From assembly GCA_025201365.1 (NCBI GenBank), contig JAIXMF010000010.1, forward strand, positions 124,001 to 188,000: a DNA stretch of 64,000 nt. Direction: 5' to 3'. Both the position numbers and the translations under genes were made by a program. Shown here piece by piece: positions 1-10,957 of this stretch. Each line of letters starts with the position of its first letter. The first letter of the stretch is position 1. Source of the DNA: Syncephalis plumigaleata. Taxonomy: Eukaryota > Zoopagomycota > Zoopagomycetes > Zoopagales > Piptocephalidaceae. The notes under the pieces were generated by a model. That model was not told where the DNA came from. It saw only the letters and a list, made by a program, of their open reading frames with translations, and made no database searches.

Positions 1-1937
1 GGTAACGGTGCTAATAGCGGATTCAGCTTCCTTAATCATATTAATACCGGCAATCATAACAGTCACACGACACCGGATTCATCGAAAAATACCTTCAACG
101 CGATACGAGCTCCGCAATCAATGAATGGATTAAGTAGTGGTGGAGCCATTTCCACTGCGAATACATCATTGAGTGCTCAGCATAAGGAAGCTAAGCTAAA
201 ATCGACATCACCAAAGGGCGTGAAATCTACTGGATCACATGATACGGCTCTTGCTGTTGCTACCGATCATCACCAGCATCATCACCATGATCATAATAAA
301 TTATCGAATGGTATGATGTCGACTAATGCAACTGCGACAGCACCTGCACCCTCTCAACCCACACATTATTGTCTAAAATATCTAATGGTACCGCTACCAC
401 TAATAATATCAATAATAATGGTAATGGTACGACAATAATATCCAATGGTTCACCTATTCCTTCTGCGGATCCTACCAAGGATAATTGGTCATCTACTGCA
501 GGTCATCTATCGACAAGTGGCAATCAGTTACAATCTGCATTACCATCGTGATACCTCAAGGATTCACCGCTACCACGGCCAATACTACTACTACTACAAA
601 CCATTCTAGGACAGCGAATAGTCATAGTAGTAATGGCAATGGAGTAATGTCATCCGATGCACTAGTAACACCGCAAACACCCGTATCACCTAATTGGACT
701 CGTCCCTCGTGTAAACTTACTGATTTCAACCTGTTGGACACACTTGGTACAGGTACATTTGGTCGTGTGTTCTTGGCACGATCGCGAGATACGAATCAGA
801 TACAACTATTCGATAATCAGCAGTACTTTGCCATGAAAGTGCTAAAGAAGGTCGAGGTGGTACGATTGAAGCAGGTCGAGCATATCAATTCAGAAAAAGA
901 CATTCTATCATCCGTACGTCATCCGTTTATTGTAAATCTGTAAGTAATTAGATATACCATTACATTACTCTAGTAGTGTCTCATACTCTACTCTTTCATA
1001 TAGATTCGCTACCTTCCAAGATTCAACCAATCTGTACATGTTGATGGAATACGTCATTGGCGGTGAACTATTCTCGCATCTACGACGTGCCGGTCGTTTC
1101 ACCAATGAAATGACCAAATTTTATGCGGCAGAAATTGTACTAGCCATCGAGTATTTGCATAGTCAAGACATCATTTATCGTGATTTGAAACCGGAGAATC
1201 TACTATTGGATCATCGTGGTCATGTAAAAATTACCGATTTCGGCTTTGCTAAGAAGGTTGATGAACGGTAAGCCTTTTTTATTTATATATGTATATATGT
1301 ATATACTAATCAATGTCTTGTTCATTCTATGATGATGATAATAGTACTTGGACCTTGTGCGGTACACCAGAATACTTAGCCCCCGAGATTATTCAAAGTA
1401 AAGGACATGGTAAACCGGTGGATTGGTGGGCCTTGGGCATTCTAATCTTTGAAATGCTTGCCGGTTACCCGCCATTCTTCGATGATAATCCATTCGGTAT
1501 TTATGAAAAGATTCTAGCGGGTCGTATTCAATTCCCGGCACATTTCGATCTATCGGCCAAGGACATTGTTAAACGCTTGTTGACCGCCGATCGTACGAAG
1601 CGTCTTGGCAATCTACGAGGTGGTGCTGAAGATATTCGTAAGCACAAATGGTTCCGCGATGTTGACTGGGAAGCATTACTTAATCGAGAAATCCAGGTAA
1701 GCATTACTTTATATACATATATATATGTACATTGCGCTAACGTGCATCATTGTAACAATCTAAAACTAGGCTCCTATTGTTCCTAATAGTCGACATCCTG
1801 GTGATACTAGTAATTTTGAAAAGTATCCTGAACCACCTTACCAAACACCTGATCCCATGCACCCGATCCATTCCGACACTTATTCCGTGATTTCTAGAAA
1901 TGACATACATACTCTTTTTGTTATTTATTTCTACTAA
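1..1937 (+). CDS. cAMP-dependent protein kinase catalytic subunit (3' part)
   Basis: An AGC-family Ser/Thr kinase of the PKA catalytic type, which phosphorylates basic-context Ser/Thr after cAMP releases its regulatory subunit. The coding frame is open from base 1, so the start lies upstream. A long Asn/Ser/Thr/His-rich N-terminal tail precedes the kinase core. Core motifs in order: glycine loop GTGTFGRV, lysine in AMKVLKK, catalytic [15 protein letters not shown], activation loop [14 protein letters not shown], and an AGC tail with GDTSNFEKY. Introns at 940-1003, 1268-1344 and 1697-1769 restore the frame exactly. In the tail the frame changes between about 340 and 370, and again near 548-609, where a GT...TAG stretch of 62 bp may be an intron with a weak GTGATA donor. 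The first change fits no intron and is probably a missing base. The kinase core is certain; the N-terminal model is not. Confidence 0.93.
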
Positions 1938-2651
1938 TTATGGATAATAATGATGACGACGATGATGACGATACGTGGGTTGTATGTAAATATATATATA
2001 CATGCATATACATATTTATATATTTATTTATATAACTATAGTATATATATGTGTGTGTATATAGATTGTGAATTGGAATGTATACGCACACTAGTGTATA
2101 TGTGATGATGTATACGTATACATACATATATTTTATATATATATTTATATAACTATCAATGGTATATACGGTCATGATTACGGGCTGTATACTTATTATT
2201 TGTTAGCCACACTATTATACTATTGCCAAAGTATTATTATGATTGATATTCGTGTTATGTTAAACAAGGCAGTACCCTTCATTTTTATGTTTCGTGTCTT
2301 GTGCTTGCTATGCGGTTTGGTAAAATTTATGGAACCTCTTTTCTTATTAAAAAATACTACTAGTAGTAAAATGATTATCCCTAATCACCACTACTAACAA
2401 TAGCATATGATGGCATTACGTATATACACATGAATGGATATAGAAGATGATTAGTATAAGTGTAGTATTTACGCTCTCTATTTCATATAGACAATTGTAT
2501 AATATTGATTAAAATGAACTATAATTGTTTGACTGATACAGAAGAATAAAGAGAATGTTCAAGACAAATGACTAATAGAAGTTGACTCTCATCTAATCGC
2601 TCAAATTAATCAATTGCATTTCTTACTTTTTCTATCACATTATAGTTTACT
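1938..2651. other. AT-rich intergenic region
   Basis: No gene is seen here. The stretch holds TA/TG dinucleotide runs near 1990-2150, the likely 3' UTR of the PKA gene with an AATAAA-like signal near 2545, and the short promoter of the next gene. Open frames on both strands are low-complexity Tyr/Ile strings. Confidence 0.6.
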
Positions 2652-3375
2652 ATGGCTACCGCAACAACAACAACAACAACACCTCGACGTCTAGCACGTA
2701 TATGTGTACTTGTATCGGGTAATGGCAGTAATCTACAGGCCATACTCGATGCTACTGCACCCAATCAGCCATTAGCTGATCTTGCTCGCGTCACTCTCGT
2801 CGTGGCGAATAAGCAAAGTGCTTACGGATTAGTACGTGCTCGAGAAGCGGGTATACCCACCTATGTTCATACGTTGAGTGGCTATAAAGCGAAGGCTGAA
2901 CTACTCGCGGCCGCACCACGTCATCAATTTGATGCAGATTTAGCCGCGTTATTTTACAACAAGCGCCCGTTCAGTCTAACCCGCAGATAGCGCCATCCAG
3001 CATCGAGGGCTGGTCGGGACCACCGCCCGATCTAATCGTGTTGGCCGGTTGGATGCACATTCTATCGCCGGCATTCTTGGATAAGTTCCCCTACCGTGTT
3101 GTTAACTTGCATCCAGCATTACCGGTGAGTTCGATGGTATACGCGCGATTGAACGCGCCTATGAAGCAGCGACGACACAGGGACTAAAGCGTACAGGTGT
3201 TATGGTGCATCAAGTGGTGCCGGAAGTGGATCGTGGTGCACCCATTCTAACGGAAGAGGTGCCAATTCATGCGGAAGACACGCTTGAAATGCTGGAAACA
3301 CGTATACATCAAGTGGAGCATCGATTATTAGTAGAAGCTATTGCTAAATACTTGCCTACCTTGTCTCTAAATTGA
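2652..3375 (+). CDS. ADE8: Phosphoribosylglycinamide formyltransferase (Ade8/PurN type), two frame breaks
   Basis: GAR transformylase transfers a formyl group from 10-formyl-THF to GAR in step three of purine synthesis. The N-terminus has the GAR-binding loop [10 protein letters not shown]; the middle has [13 protein letters not shown] and HPALP followed by GEFDG; the C-terminus has the [15 protein letters not shown] block. This matches the stand-alone yeast Ade8 layout rather than the trifunctional animal enzyme. The reading frame shifts twice, near 2957 (after the codons for ALFY) and near 3124 (between HPALP and GEFDG). At both places adding one base of an existing C or G run gives the family sequence, for a total of 241 residues. 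An intron cannot explain the second break because it would remove the conserved GEFDG. A sequencing error is likelier than a pseudogene, but both are possible. Confidence 0.9.
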
Positions 3376-3495
3376 TTGATATGTTACATATATATATATG
3401 AGTGTAGCAGCAATAGCAATAAAACTGATTTATTTATTATTTGTCATAATGGTCATTATTTACTATTAGAGAATAGCAATTATATAGAAGGATGC

Positions 3496-5123
3496 TTATG
3501 CCTCCTCTTCATCTCCAGTATCTACTAGACAAATGGCACCCTCCTCTGATGCACCTCGTCTAGTGGTGGAGGTACGTTCATGACGACCACTTGAACTATG
3601 ACTATGACTTGGTGAGATGTTGTCGGCGCGTCTCGTCGTTTGACTAGTGGATGTTACAGTCTTAAGCACTTGTCCATCGCCTCCTATCTCTTCTTCGATG
3701 ATTTCCTCCGTAATTAGCACGTCTACCGCATCGTCATCGTCGTCATCATCGGCAAATCCATGTTGATGTCGATTATTGCCACCTAGAATGATACCACCAC
3801 CACCACCACCTCTGCCACTACTGCCACTATTGCTTCTACGATAGTTGGAGCGCAGCGATGAGTAGTTGCGATTACGACCGTAGGATGGATAGATTTTAGC
3901 AAGAATGATGTAGAACATATCCTATAACATAGAAGCGATCATTGTTAATAAATACTAGTGTGTTATTCCTTTTCTGTTCAGTCAATCTACCTTGCACCAG
4001 TCAATGATATTACGCCATGTATCAATGTTGGGTACTTGTTCAAAGCCACGGGCATTTAACATAAATCGCTTGTATAATATACCAATAAGCAGATAGATGG
4101 ACACTAGAATGGATAGACTAGTGCGTACGTAATCATAAGATGATGATGATGATGTGTATATTTGTTTATGGCAATCGCGGTTACTTACATGGAAAAGAAC
4201 GAGCTGCCACCACTTTTATTAGTGCGACGCTTATGACCATCATCTTCATCGGTCGTCGTCGCCATCATCGCCTCCTCGATTGCCTACGGGTTTCTATCGC
4301 TAGGACAAGCATGTGGTGTGTACCAATTGAATACATAATGGCAACGCTTGAATGACGTAATATAGCTTGGTTTGGACTAATCAATCAATAAATGAATTAA
4401 TCAATAAATGAATGAATACACATGTGCATATACAAACATATACTATGCTATGCTATGCATGTTTACGCGTAGAATAAAAGTAAACCTACATTCTTATCAG
4501 CATTTCTATCGCAAAAGAAGCTAATGGCCGTTTCACGTTTATCGGTCGTTCGCCACATTCATCGCCATTCCTGTAGGTAAGCACCAAGTAATCATCTAGT
4601 TACACAAGGCAGTGTACGTATTAGCATGTCCACGTAATTGATTGCGTATTCTCTCTTACCTCGCAATACAAGTGTCTTATTCACTCGACTTTAGAATAGT
4701 TAATAATGATAATGATAGTGATAGTAGTGATAATACATACCCAATAGAGAAACCTTTATTATCGCCAGTAGACTGGAAAGCTGCTACACCCCAGGGATCA
4801 CTGAGTCCAGTCTTGTCGTAGTGAATCTCATTGCAGACGTTAAGGTAGTATTTACGATTATGACCACCTCTACAATCCAGTCAGGTCTAGTTGTTGTTGT
4901 TGTTGTTGGTTGTTGTTAGAAAGATATAACCACGATATGCTGTGCTATGAGTGACTTACGCAGTATCCTTTATCAACGGACGTAAATCGTAATACTGCTT
5001 CTTTTCCTCGTCGGCAAACGTGCATGGAATATTGTTTGTCGCGGTAACCAGGCGAGTCAACGAAGTGACAGCAATCAACAACACCAGTGGATGCCATCGC
5101 CCTAGCGTAGCAACGGAATGCAT
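3496..5123 (-). CDS. MRH-domain type I membrane receptor (Mrl1/M6P-receptor-like)
   Basis: A single-pass Golgi/endosomal sorting receptor with one mannose-6-phosphate-receptor-homology domain. Seven exons: 4960-5123, 4741-4869, 4660-4688, 4490-4595, 4189-4376, 3991-4117, 3496-3921. A signal peptide (hydrophobic PLVLLIAV near residue 15) precedes the luminal domain: YYLNVCNEIHYD, LVLRDDYLVLTYRNGDECGE, TAISFFCDRNADKN and CHYVFNWYTPHACP, with the paired cysteines of the fold. Then come an acidic linker, a transmembrane helix (LVSIYLLIGILYKRF), the juxtamembrane ARGFEQVPNIDTW and a Gly- and Asp-rich cytoplasmic tail. The frame breaks near 4550 (one base missing in an A run after DECGE), and an in-frame TAG lies at 4284-4286 in the linker. 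With that one base the exons total 390 codons. Both faults probably come from the sequence. Mrl1-like function is inferred from the fold. Confidence 0.85.
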
Positions 5124-5664
5124 TGTAAAAAGAGTAGTCGGAACAATAAGCACAAATAAAGCAAAGATAGGTGCTAAACAATAACGAACAAAATTGAACA
5201 AGAAAGAAAAGAAGACTACAACTACGAAAGAGTAGAATATAAGTCGTAGAAAAGATAAACGATAATAGAATTAAGAAATCCTGATATTGATACTGATGAT
5301 GATAGTGATGTAGTTATAATGTCACGTGATATATAAACTAATTGTGTGTGTCATGATGACCATTCAACAAGCAATTATACGAATAGGCAACAATAACAAC
5401 AATAACAAATGAAATGTTGGCTATCTCAAAGGAAAGGGGCGATATTGTTTACAACTGGTAACTTTTGTTATTTCTTCCTCTTTCTTCCTCTCTCTCTCTC
5501 TCTTCTATAAGCCGCGCCTCTTTTCTTTCTACGTCGCAGTGATCATACCTCTTCGTCTCGCCTCGTCTTTTACTAACTCTTTTTTCTCCTCTACGCGTTT
5601 ACGCTTATTACCTCGTTACTTTATTCCTTTGTCTTGATCTGACTGCTTACTTATTGATTAAGCC
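5124..5664. promoter_or_regulatory. Divergent intergenic region, MRH receptor / H2A.Z
   Basis: A 541-bp region between two genes transcribed away from each other. It contains a CACGTG-containing GTCACGTGAT near 5320 and a pyrimidine-rich stretch (CT repeats, about 5470-5600) just before the H2A.Z start. The CT-rich tract fits a fungal core promoter. No ORF or RNA gene is seen. Confidence 0.45.
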
Positions 5665-6301
5665 ATGGTGAGTATTGTTTACTTCATCGTCTGTTTACAT
5701 ACCTATGGACTAACTGTGTTATCTATGAATTCTACTAGTCGAATCCACGCCCAATCCACAACGCAGGCAAGGCTAGTGCCGATCCACAAAGCGTCAAGTA
5801 GCGCTGACCCGTGCTGCTCGTGCCGGACTTCAGGTAAGTTGTACGATGTGATCGACGATCACTAGCGTTGTCGTACCGCATAATATTCACTTTTGCCACC
5901 TAGTTCCCTGTAGGTCGTATTCATCGTTACCTTAAACGACGCACCATGAACAATCTACGAGTTGGCGCTAGTGCGGCAGTCTACGCGGCAGCTATCATGG
6001 AGTACTTGACCGCGGAAGTACTCGAATTGGCAGGTAATGCCAGTAAGGATCTCAAGGTAAAGCGTATTACACCGCGCCATCTCCAGTTGGCTATTAGAGG
6101 CGACGAGGAATTGGATTCATTAATTCGGGCTACCATCGCTGGTGGTGGTGTGATGCCGGTAAGTAACACTAGTCGCGCTAATGGGCAACAATGGAACAAT
6201 CAACGAGTAACTAATTATGTTTCTACTATTGCCACTCATTAGTATATCCATAAGAGTTACTGAACAAACCAAAGATGAAGAAAGCAGGCGGTACCATCTA
6301 A
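5665..6301 (+). CDS. HTZ1: Histone H2A.Z variant, two apparent single-base losses
   Basis: The H2A variant that marks promoters and is loaded by SWR1-type remodelers. Exons: 5665-5667, 5739-5833, 5904-6158, 6243-6301. The first exon is the ATG alone. The H2A fold reads [56 protein letters not shown] and [11 protein letters not shown]-type features are the GGGVMPYIHKS end of the core instead of the canonical H2A PNI tail. The frame breaks near 5800 (after DPQSVK) and near 6260 (after YIHKSY). Adding one base at each gives a 137-residue protein ending KMKKAGGTI, the length expected for H2A.Z. Such an essential, conserved gene is unlikely to be dead, so the breaks point to sequence errors. Confidence 0.92.
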
Positions 6302-6823
6302 TTAAACCTAGGTTCAATAGTCTGAAACGTAATAGGAAGAAATAGACCATACGCTCCTTTATATCCGCTGTAGACGCGATGTAAATCCTTTCTCTCTCTC
6401 TTCTCTCTCTTTCTCTCTCTCTCTCTCCCTCCTTCCTATCTCTTTGCTTTTCCTCTTTCTTTCCTTCTTTCCTTCTTTCTCCCTTCTGGGTTATGTGTGA
6501 TATAAGTGAAGGTATAACCCTTCAGAGAAGAACATCAAAAAAGCAATGGAGTCTGTTTTCTTTATTGTTGCGCTTATTGAGTAATATTCATCCACCATTT
6601 GCATACGTTGTTTGTTGTGAATGGGTTGTAAAGCCAATTTAAATGTAACATCAAGTGTGTCCCTATTGTAAATAGTTTACATTATTAGACAGCAATAACA
6701 GTAATAGTAATAGTAATGTTATTGGTTGTCATACTATAGTATAAAGGATAGTCATTTATTTGGTTGCATCTATACTGTAGATAGATGATAATGGCGATGA
6801 TGATGATGATGATGATGATTGAC
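6302..6823. other. Convergent intergenic region with CT microsatellite
   Basis: The region between two genes that end toward each other. A long imperfect CT/CTTT tract fills about 6380-6485, and a GAT trinucleotide run lies at 6793-6820 next to the HPRT stop. No gene is seen. Confidence 0.6.
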
Positions 6824-7791
6824 TTAATTGGGGTCTGCATATGCAGCTCTGCCATGATCCTAATACATAACAAGGAAATAGATTAGCTATTACGAATAAT
6901 ACTCAATGTAAACACTACTTACACTAATGATACAAATGTGATCCAAATCTCTAAAGTATTCATTGTAGTCCAAAGCGTAACTATTCAATAGATGTGTATT
7001 TAGCAATGTATATACTACAATGTAACTATGTAGTTGTACTCGATTATTACTTACCCCACAACGAAACTATCTAGAATGGCGAAGCCAACATAGTCGGGAA
7101 TATAGCCATTGGAGAGTGGCGTCTTCTTTAGTAGTAGACTGGTCACTCGAACGGATTTTGGTGAGAATTCATTAAGCTTATTAAGTAGCTTAACCATGGT
7201 ACGACCAGTATCGATGATATCCTCGACAATAAGCACGTTCTATGACAATATTGGTAAGCAATCTATATACAGCAATATATGTATATAAAGAGTAGCATAG
7301 TAATGATAATTACCTTGCCTTGAATATCCTTTAACTCGCTCTCGCTTAGAGATACGCGTACATCACCGGTGGATGAGTCGTTATGATAACTCTTGACCTT
7401 AATGAACTCTAGATGCAATGGTACGGAATGGCCTAGACCCGTATTGAGCTTCTTGATGCAATTGACCAAGTCGGCAAAGAATTGGTGTCCTCCCTTTAGA
7501 ACGCAGCAAACGATAAGCGGACCATCCGAGTCGTCGACAATCAACTTGGCCAAACGTTCGATTCGATCCTATATACATGCATATATATATATACATATAT
7601 ATATCGTATAAGCGCAATTTTGATTAACATGATATTTATATGCAAATTGATATTGTTCTACTCACCATAATAATACCATGAGGAATAAGAATACTATCGA
7701 GATCTTTGCTATAGTGTGGCGGAATCACAAAGTGATCCAACGAGTAACGGAAGGAATCGGCCGTCACGTCAATCCAGCTTGAAGGATTCAT
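6824..7791 (-). CDS. HPT1: Hypoxanthine-guanine phosphoribosyltransferase
   Basis: HPRT salvages hypoxanthine and guanine to IMP and GMP with PRPP. Exons: 7666-7791, 7314-7568, 7055-7239, 6923-6980, 6824-6859, giving 219 residues, close to the animal and protist enzymes (human 218). Motifs: [17 protein letters not shown] (PRPP loop I), VKSYHND (flexible loop II with the catalytic Ser-Tyr), [13 protein letters not shown] (PRPP-binding loop) and [27 protein letters not shown] (purine-binding loop with the conserved Lys position replaced by hydrophobics, then Asp). All splice sites are canonical and no frame break is present. The form resembles the long animal-type enzyme more than the short budding-yeast Hpt1. 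The symbol is by function only. Confidence 0.95.
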
Positions 7792-8354
7792 CTTGTTCGT
7801 GTAAGATATAGATAAGCAACAGCAAACTTGAACCAGCTAACTAACTAAAAAAAGAAAGACCTAGCAAGGAAAGAAGAGAAAAGGCAGCGGCAAATGGTTG
7901 CGTCCGTGTATGTGTGCGGTATTTTTTTTTATTTTTTCCTTCCTGGTAAACTGGCTTATATGTGTAACCATCATCAATAGAGCGACAACAATGATAACGG
8001 TTCTATTAGGATAATAATAATAATAAAGGAAATAATACAACGAATAAGTTGATAATGTTTAGATGGTTAAGATTCTTGATTCTTTATTGTATTGTCATGC
8101 ATCTACATTGATCATACGGTATGACACGAAGGTAGATAGTACATCATTACATCATTCGCGTACAAGTAGAATATCCCGCATTGCACTAGTATCGACGATG
8201 ATTGGTCCAACTGTTATGCATTAGATGTTCACGTCCACAGCCGTTTGATGCAGCTGACCACTTGTACAAGCAGCGCCTTCCTCTATACCTGTGCCTTGAC
8301 TCGTGGCGTATACGAGTGGCGTACTTTTCAACTTCGTCTCCTACTGCTCACTGT
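7792..8354. promoter_or_regulatory. Divergent intergenic region, HPRT / polytopic membrane protein
   Basis: This region separates two divergent genes. A T-rich block (about 7921-7940) and an ATA repeat near 8010-8025 are visible. An open frame runs on from 8202 into the downstream gene but has no ATG before 8355, so the 3' half is probably 5' UTR. Confidence 0.4.
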
Positions 8355-9551
8355 ATGCTTATTACTCGCAACCTCTTAATATTGCTTATTATCTCTCTAT
8401 TCTTCCCTATAATAATCGAACTCGTGATGCGACCCTACTACAATGATACGCTATGTCATTCAAGTACCAATATCCACGATTGCAGCGAAAGCAACTACTA
8501 CGTGGCATCGACCATATTCTGTCTGGTCACCGAGACAATATCGACTTCCGTTGGATTGGGCGTGCTCTTCTATCGCTGGTATAATGGACTATCCATCAAG
8601 TTGCTACGTCGAATAGACGGCTACTGGATACCCGTGCCAATGGATAGCCTACTCGTCGTTATTCTGCTGGCCGGTGTTCTACGTATTATTAAATACATAC
8701 TCTTGCTGAGCGATCAGCCTCACAGTTGGGCATTCCGCGAATCTATCCATACACTTACCATCGCCATGACACTATTCCCGCAACTGCTCTTCACCATGGG
8801 CATCATCACAAGTTTGCCGCCTATGTTGACGCGACAATCGACACAAAGCGTGCTTCGATTGTTTCAACGAGCAACGAAAGGCTACCCGGTCAATGAAATG
8901 CTGGAATCGGCACAGCCACGAAGTCATGATGACCAAGGACTGCTGCCATCAGCGAATAAGTTATACGTGCCATCAATGTCGGCGGTTTTCTGGTTCGGTG
9001 TCGGCTTTTCCATTTACTTGTACATTGGCAACACTATATTTGCACTAGGAGTCGGTATCACCGAGGATACAAATGAGCCGGGCAACTTTGCGATAATTAG
9101 CACTCTCCTGGCCATATCAATGTGTCTTACCATGTTCATACTACTTATTGTAAATAGTTATTATTGCTATGGCGTCTATCACGTTCTACGCCAGCACTTG
9201 ACGAAGTCGTACTTGCAAGAGCAGCGAAATGATGAAATGGACGTCGTATCCCGTTTACGTAACATCTTTCTCACGCTATTCACCGTGCTTACCCTTACAC
9301 TTGGCTACACGCTGACTAGTGCCTATAGACGTACAGGCGGTAGTACACCGCTTCCATGGCGTATATTCGTACTGGTATTCTACTTTGGCATTTTATATCC
9401 AGGTGCACAACTCTATATTAACCATATCATTGCCCATCATTCTGTTGCTCAAGCACATCGAATACGAGGCAACGTCATCACCAGCGGCGGTAGATTGAAT
9501 AGAACGGAAATGACCTCGGACAACCCGCCAACTAGTCCGCGTATCAATTAA
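8355..9551 (+). CDS. Polytopic membrane protein, unrecognised family
   Basis: A single-exon protein of 398 residues that I do not recognise. It starts at the first ATG of a longer open frame. About eight hydrophobic segments are visible: LLILLIISLFFPIIIEL (residues 7-23, possibly a signal sequence), then segments near 47-68, 92-112, 125-148, 206-232, 242-270, 292-312 and 326-350. The loop after the first segment carries two cysteines and NDT/NYY-type polar residues, as expected for an outside-facing loop, and the C-terminal tail is hydrophilic (NRTEMTSDNPP). If segment 1 is cleaved, a seven-helix receptor-like layout remains, but no class-specific GPCR motif is seen. Codon use and an uninterrupted frame support a real gene. 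Confidence 0.8.
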   Translation: MLITRNLLILLIISLFFPIIIELVMRPYYNDTLCHSSTNIHDCSESNYYVASTIFCLVTETISTSVGLGVLFYRWYNGLSIKLLRRIDGYWIPVPMDSLLVVILLAGVLRIIKYILLLSDQPHSWAFRESIHTLTIAMTLFPQLLFTMGIITSLPPMLTRQSTQSVLRLFQRATKGYPVNEMLESAQPRSHDDQGLLPSANKLYVPSMSAVFWFGVGFSIYLYIGNTIFALGVGITEDTNEPGNFAIISTLLAISMCLTMFILLIVNSYYCYGVYHVLRQHLTKSYLQEQRNDEMDVVSRLRNIFLTLFTVLTLTLGYTLTSAYRRTGGSTPLPWRIFVLVFYFGILYPGAQLYINHIIAHHSVAQAHRIRGNVITSGGRLNRTEMTSDNPPTSPRIN

Positions 9552-9854
9552 TCGATCGTTAATAGTAGCACATCAATAGCTGTTTCAATAATAATAATAA
9601 TAAAATAAAGCATTTGTATTTGTTATTCTACAATATGTAGGAGTGATGTAATAGCTGACAAGAATACTGGAATCTGTCATTAAACGATATCATACTGACA
9701 CAACAATAATGCGCGGAATAAACCGTTAATACGCCGAGCATTGTGACACACACGATCACCATTTCGTTGATTACGAACAACAAAACGCTTGTCGAATAAC
9801 TCGTGTTCTATTATTTTACTTTTGCTACTCTTACTACTAATCTTCTAATTAACT

Positions 9855-10656
9855 ATGAGTTCGTTGAAAATCGGCACGCTTCTCATTCGCACCATTGCGA
9901 AACCGAGTAAGTAGGCCTGCTCTTTACTTACTTCCATTCTCCTAAGTGCTCTATTCCGCCCTTTAGTTGCTGCTCGGATAAAGGTATATACAAAAACTCA
10001 TCCTAGATTCAAGGAAGCGTGCATTTCCATGGCACAAGTAAGTGGGCTCATCCTCTTGCACCGCACAGCATTGCTATAACACGTCAGCACTACGCGTAGG
10101 CTATGCATCGTTTCGAGTTGAACCTGAAAATGAAGTTCTTAGGCTATAAGAAAGAAACGATACGACCGCTGAATGATGCCAGGTAGATAGGCCATCCAGT
10201 TATGGCGCATGATAGAGCCGTTGTAGCTAACTACTGTCTAGAGCAATAGAGGCGGGCACTAATTTCCTTAGTGAAGCATTTCTGTTTTCAGTGGCTTCAG
10301 GTGTAATTCTATTCGAAGCAACACGGTATGCGATTAAGAGACAGCATTACAATCATGCACTACGCAGTTTACTAATTGATTTGTAAAGGACAAAGCGTAT
10401 TGGACACGCGAAACAGCAAGCAATCGAGGATAGAATATCGACATTACGCGAGAATATTAATGAGCTACAACTTGCTTTGGAGGAGGAACGCGAGCGGAAT
10501 GTTGCCATACTAGCAGAAGTAAATGGCTTACGGAAGAATAGCGACACAATACAGCGAGTACTCGAGAAAGTGCTACATAATCAATTACAAAACACGATTT
10601 CAGTAGTTACATCCGATGGTTATCCGAATGAGAGCGAATCTAGAATCATTACATAA
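9855..10656 (+). CDS. OPA3-family mitochondrial protein
   Basis: An OPA3 homologue, a small mitochondrial membrane-associated protein linked in animals to inner-membrane and lipid homeostasis. Exons: 9855-9906, 9967-10037, 10100-10182, 10242-10325, 10389-10656, giving 185 residues. The N-terminus KIGTLLIRTIAKPIAARIK is the family hallmark (basic, amphipathic, with the KP motif). It is followed by HPRFKEACISMAQAMHRFE, MKFLGY, RPLNDARAIEAGTNFLSEAF and a hydrophobic FLFSVASGVILFEATR. The C-terminal 90 residues form a heptad-rich coiled coil (LRENINELQLALEEERERN), as in human OPA3. All introns are short, the frame is clean, and the length matches the family (about 180). Confidence 0.93.
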
Positions 10657-10957
10657 ACATACGATCACTTAACATACATACTGCTTATATTACTTACCAA
10701 TAAATACTGTTATACTTTTAGTTTCTAGTAACTTGCTGTCGCATTGCCGTATGACAAAGCATTTGCAACAAGTGTGTCTACCAAGTAATCTTCCTTCTAG
10801 GAGATATGAGCTCACGAATTGCGTGTTTACTTTAATATCAAGTTGAATAGATTAAGATAGCGTGACATGAATAGATTGGTGAATGGTATGAAGCAACGGA
10901 TAGCTTGTCTTTATTGTTATGCGTATAATGGCAGTAGAATGGAATAAATGGCTTACA
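10657..10957. other. Spacer between OPA3 and repeat copy 1
   Basis: A 300-bp spacer with an AATAAA-type signal near 10700, the likely OPA3 3' end. Nothing else is seen. Confidence 0.5.

Noticed and set aside
1921-2175. Tyr/Ile-rich minus-strand open frame
   Set aside because: It is a translation of TA/TG simple repeats in a 3' flanking region.
3122-3200. GTGAGT after HPALP read as an intron donor in the GAR transformylase gene
   Set aside because: Splicing here would delete [12 protein letters not shown], which is conserved in Ade8 proteins. A single missing base explains the frame better.
4284-4286. In-frame TAG in the MRH receptor as evidence of stop-codon reassignment
   Set aside because: TAG ends other good genes in the window (for example RRP42), and the same locus has another single-base fault, so local error or mutation is simpler.
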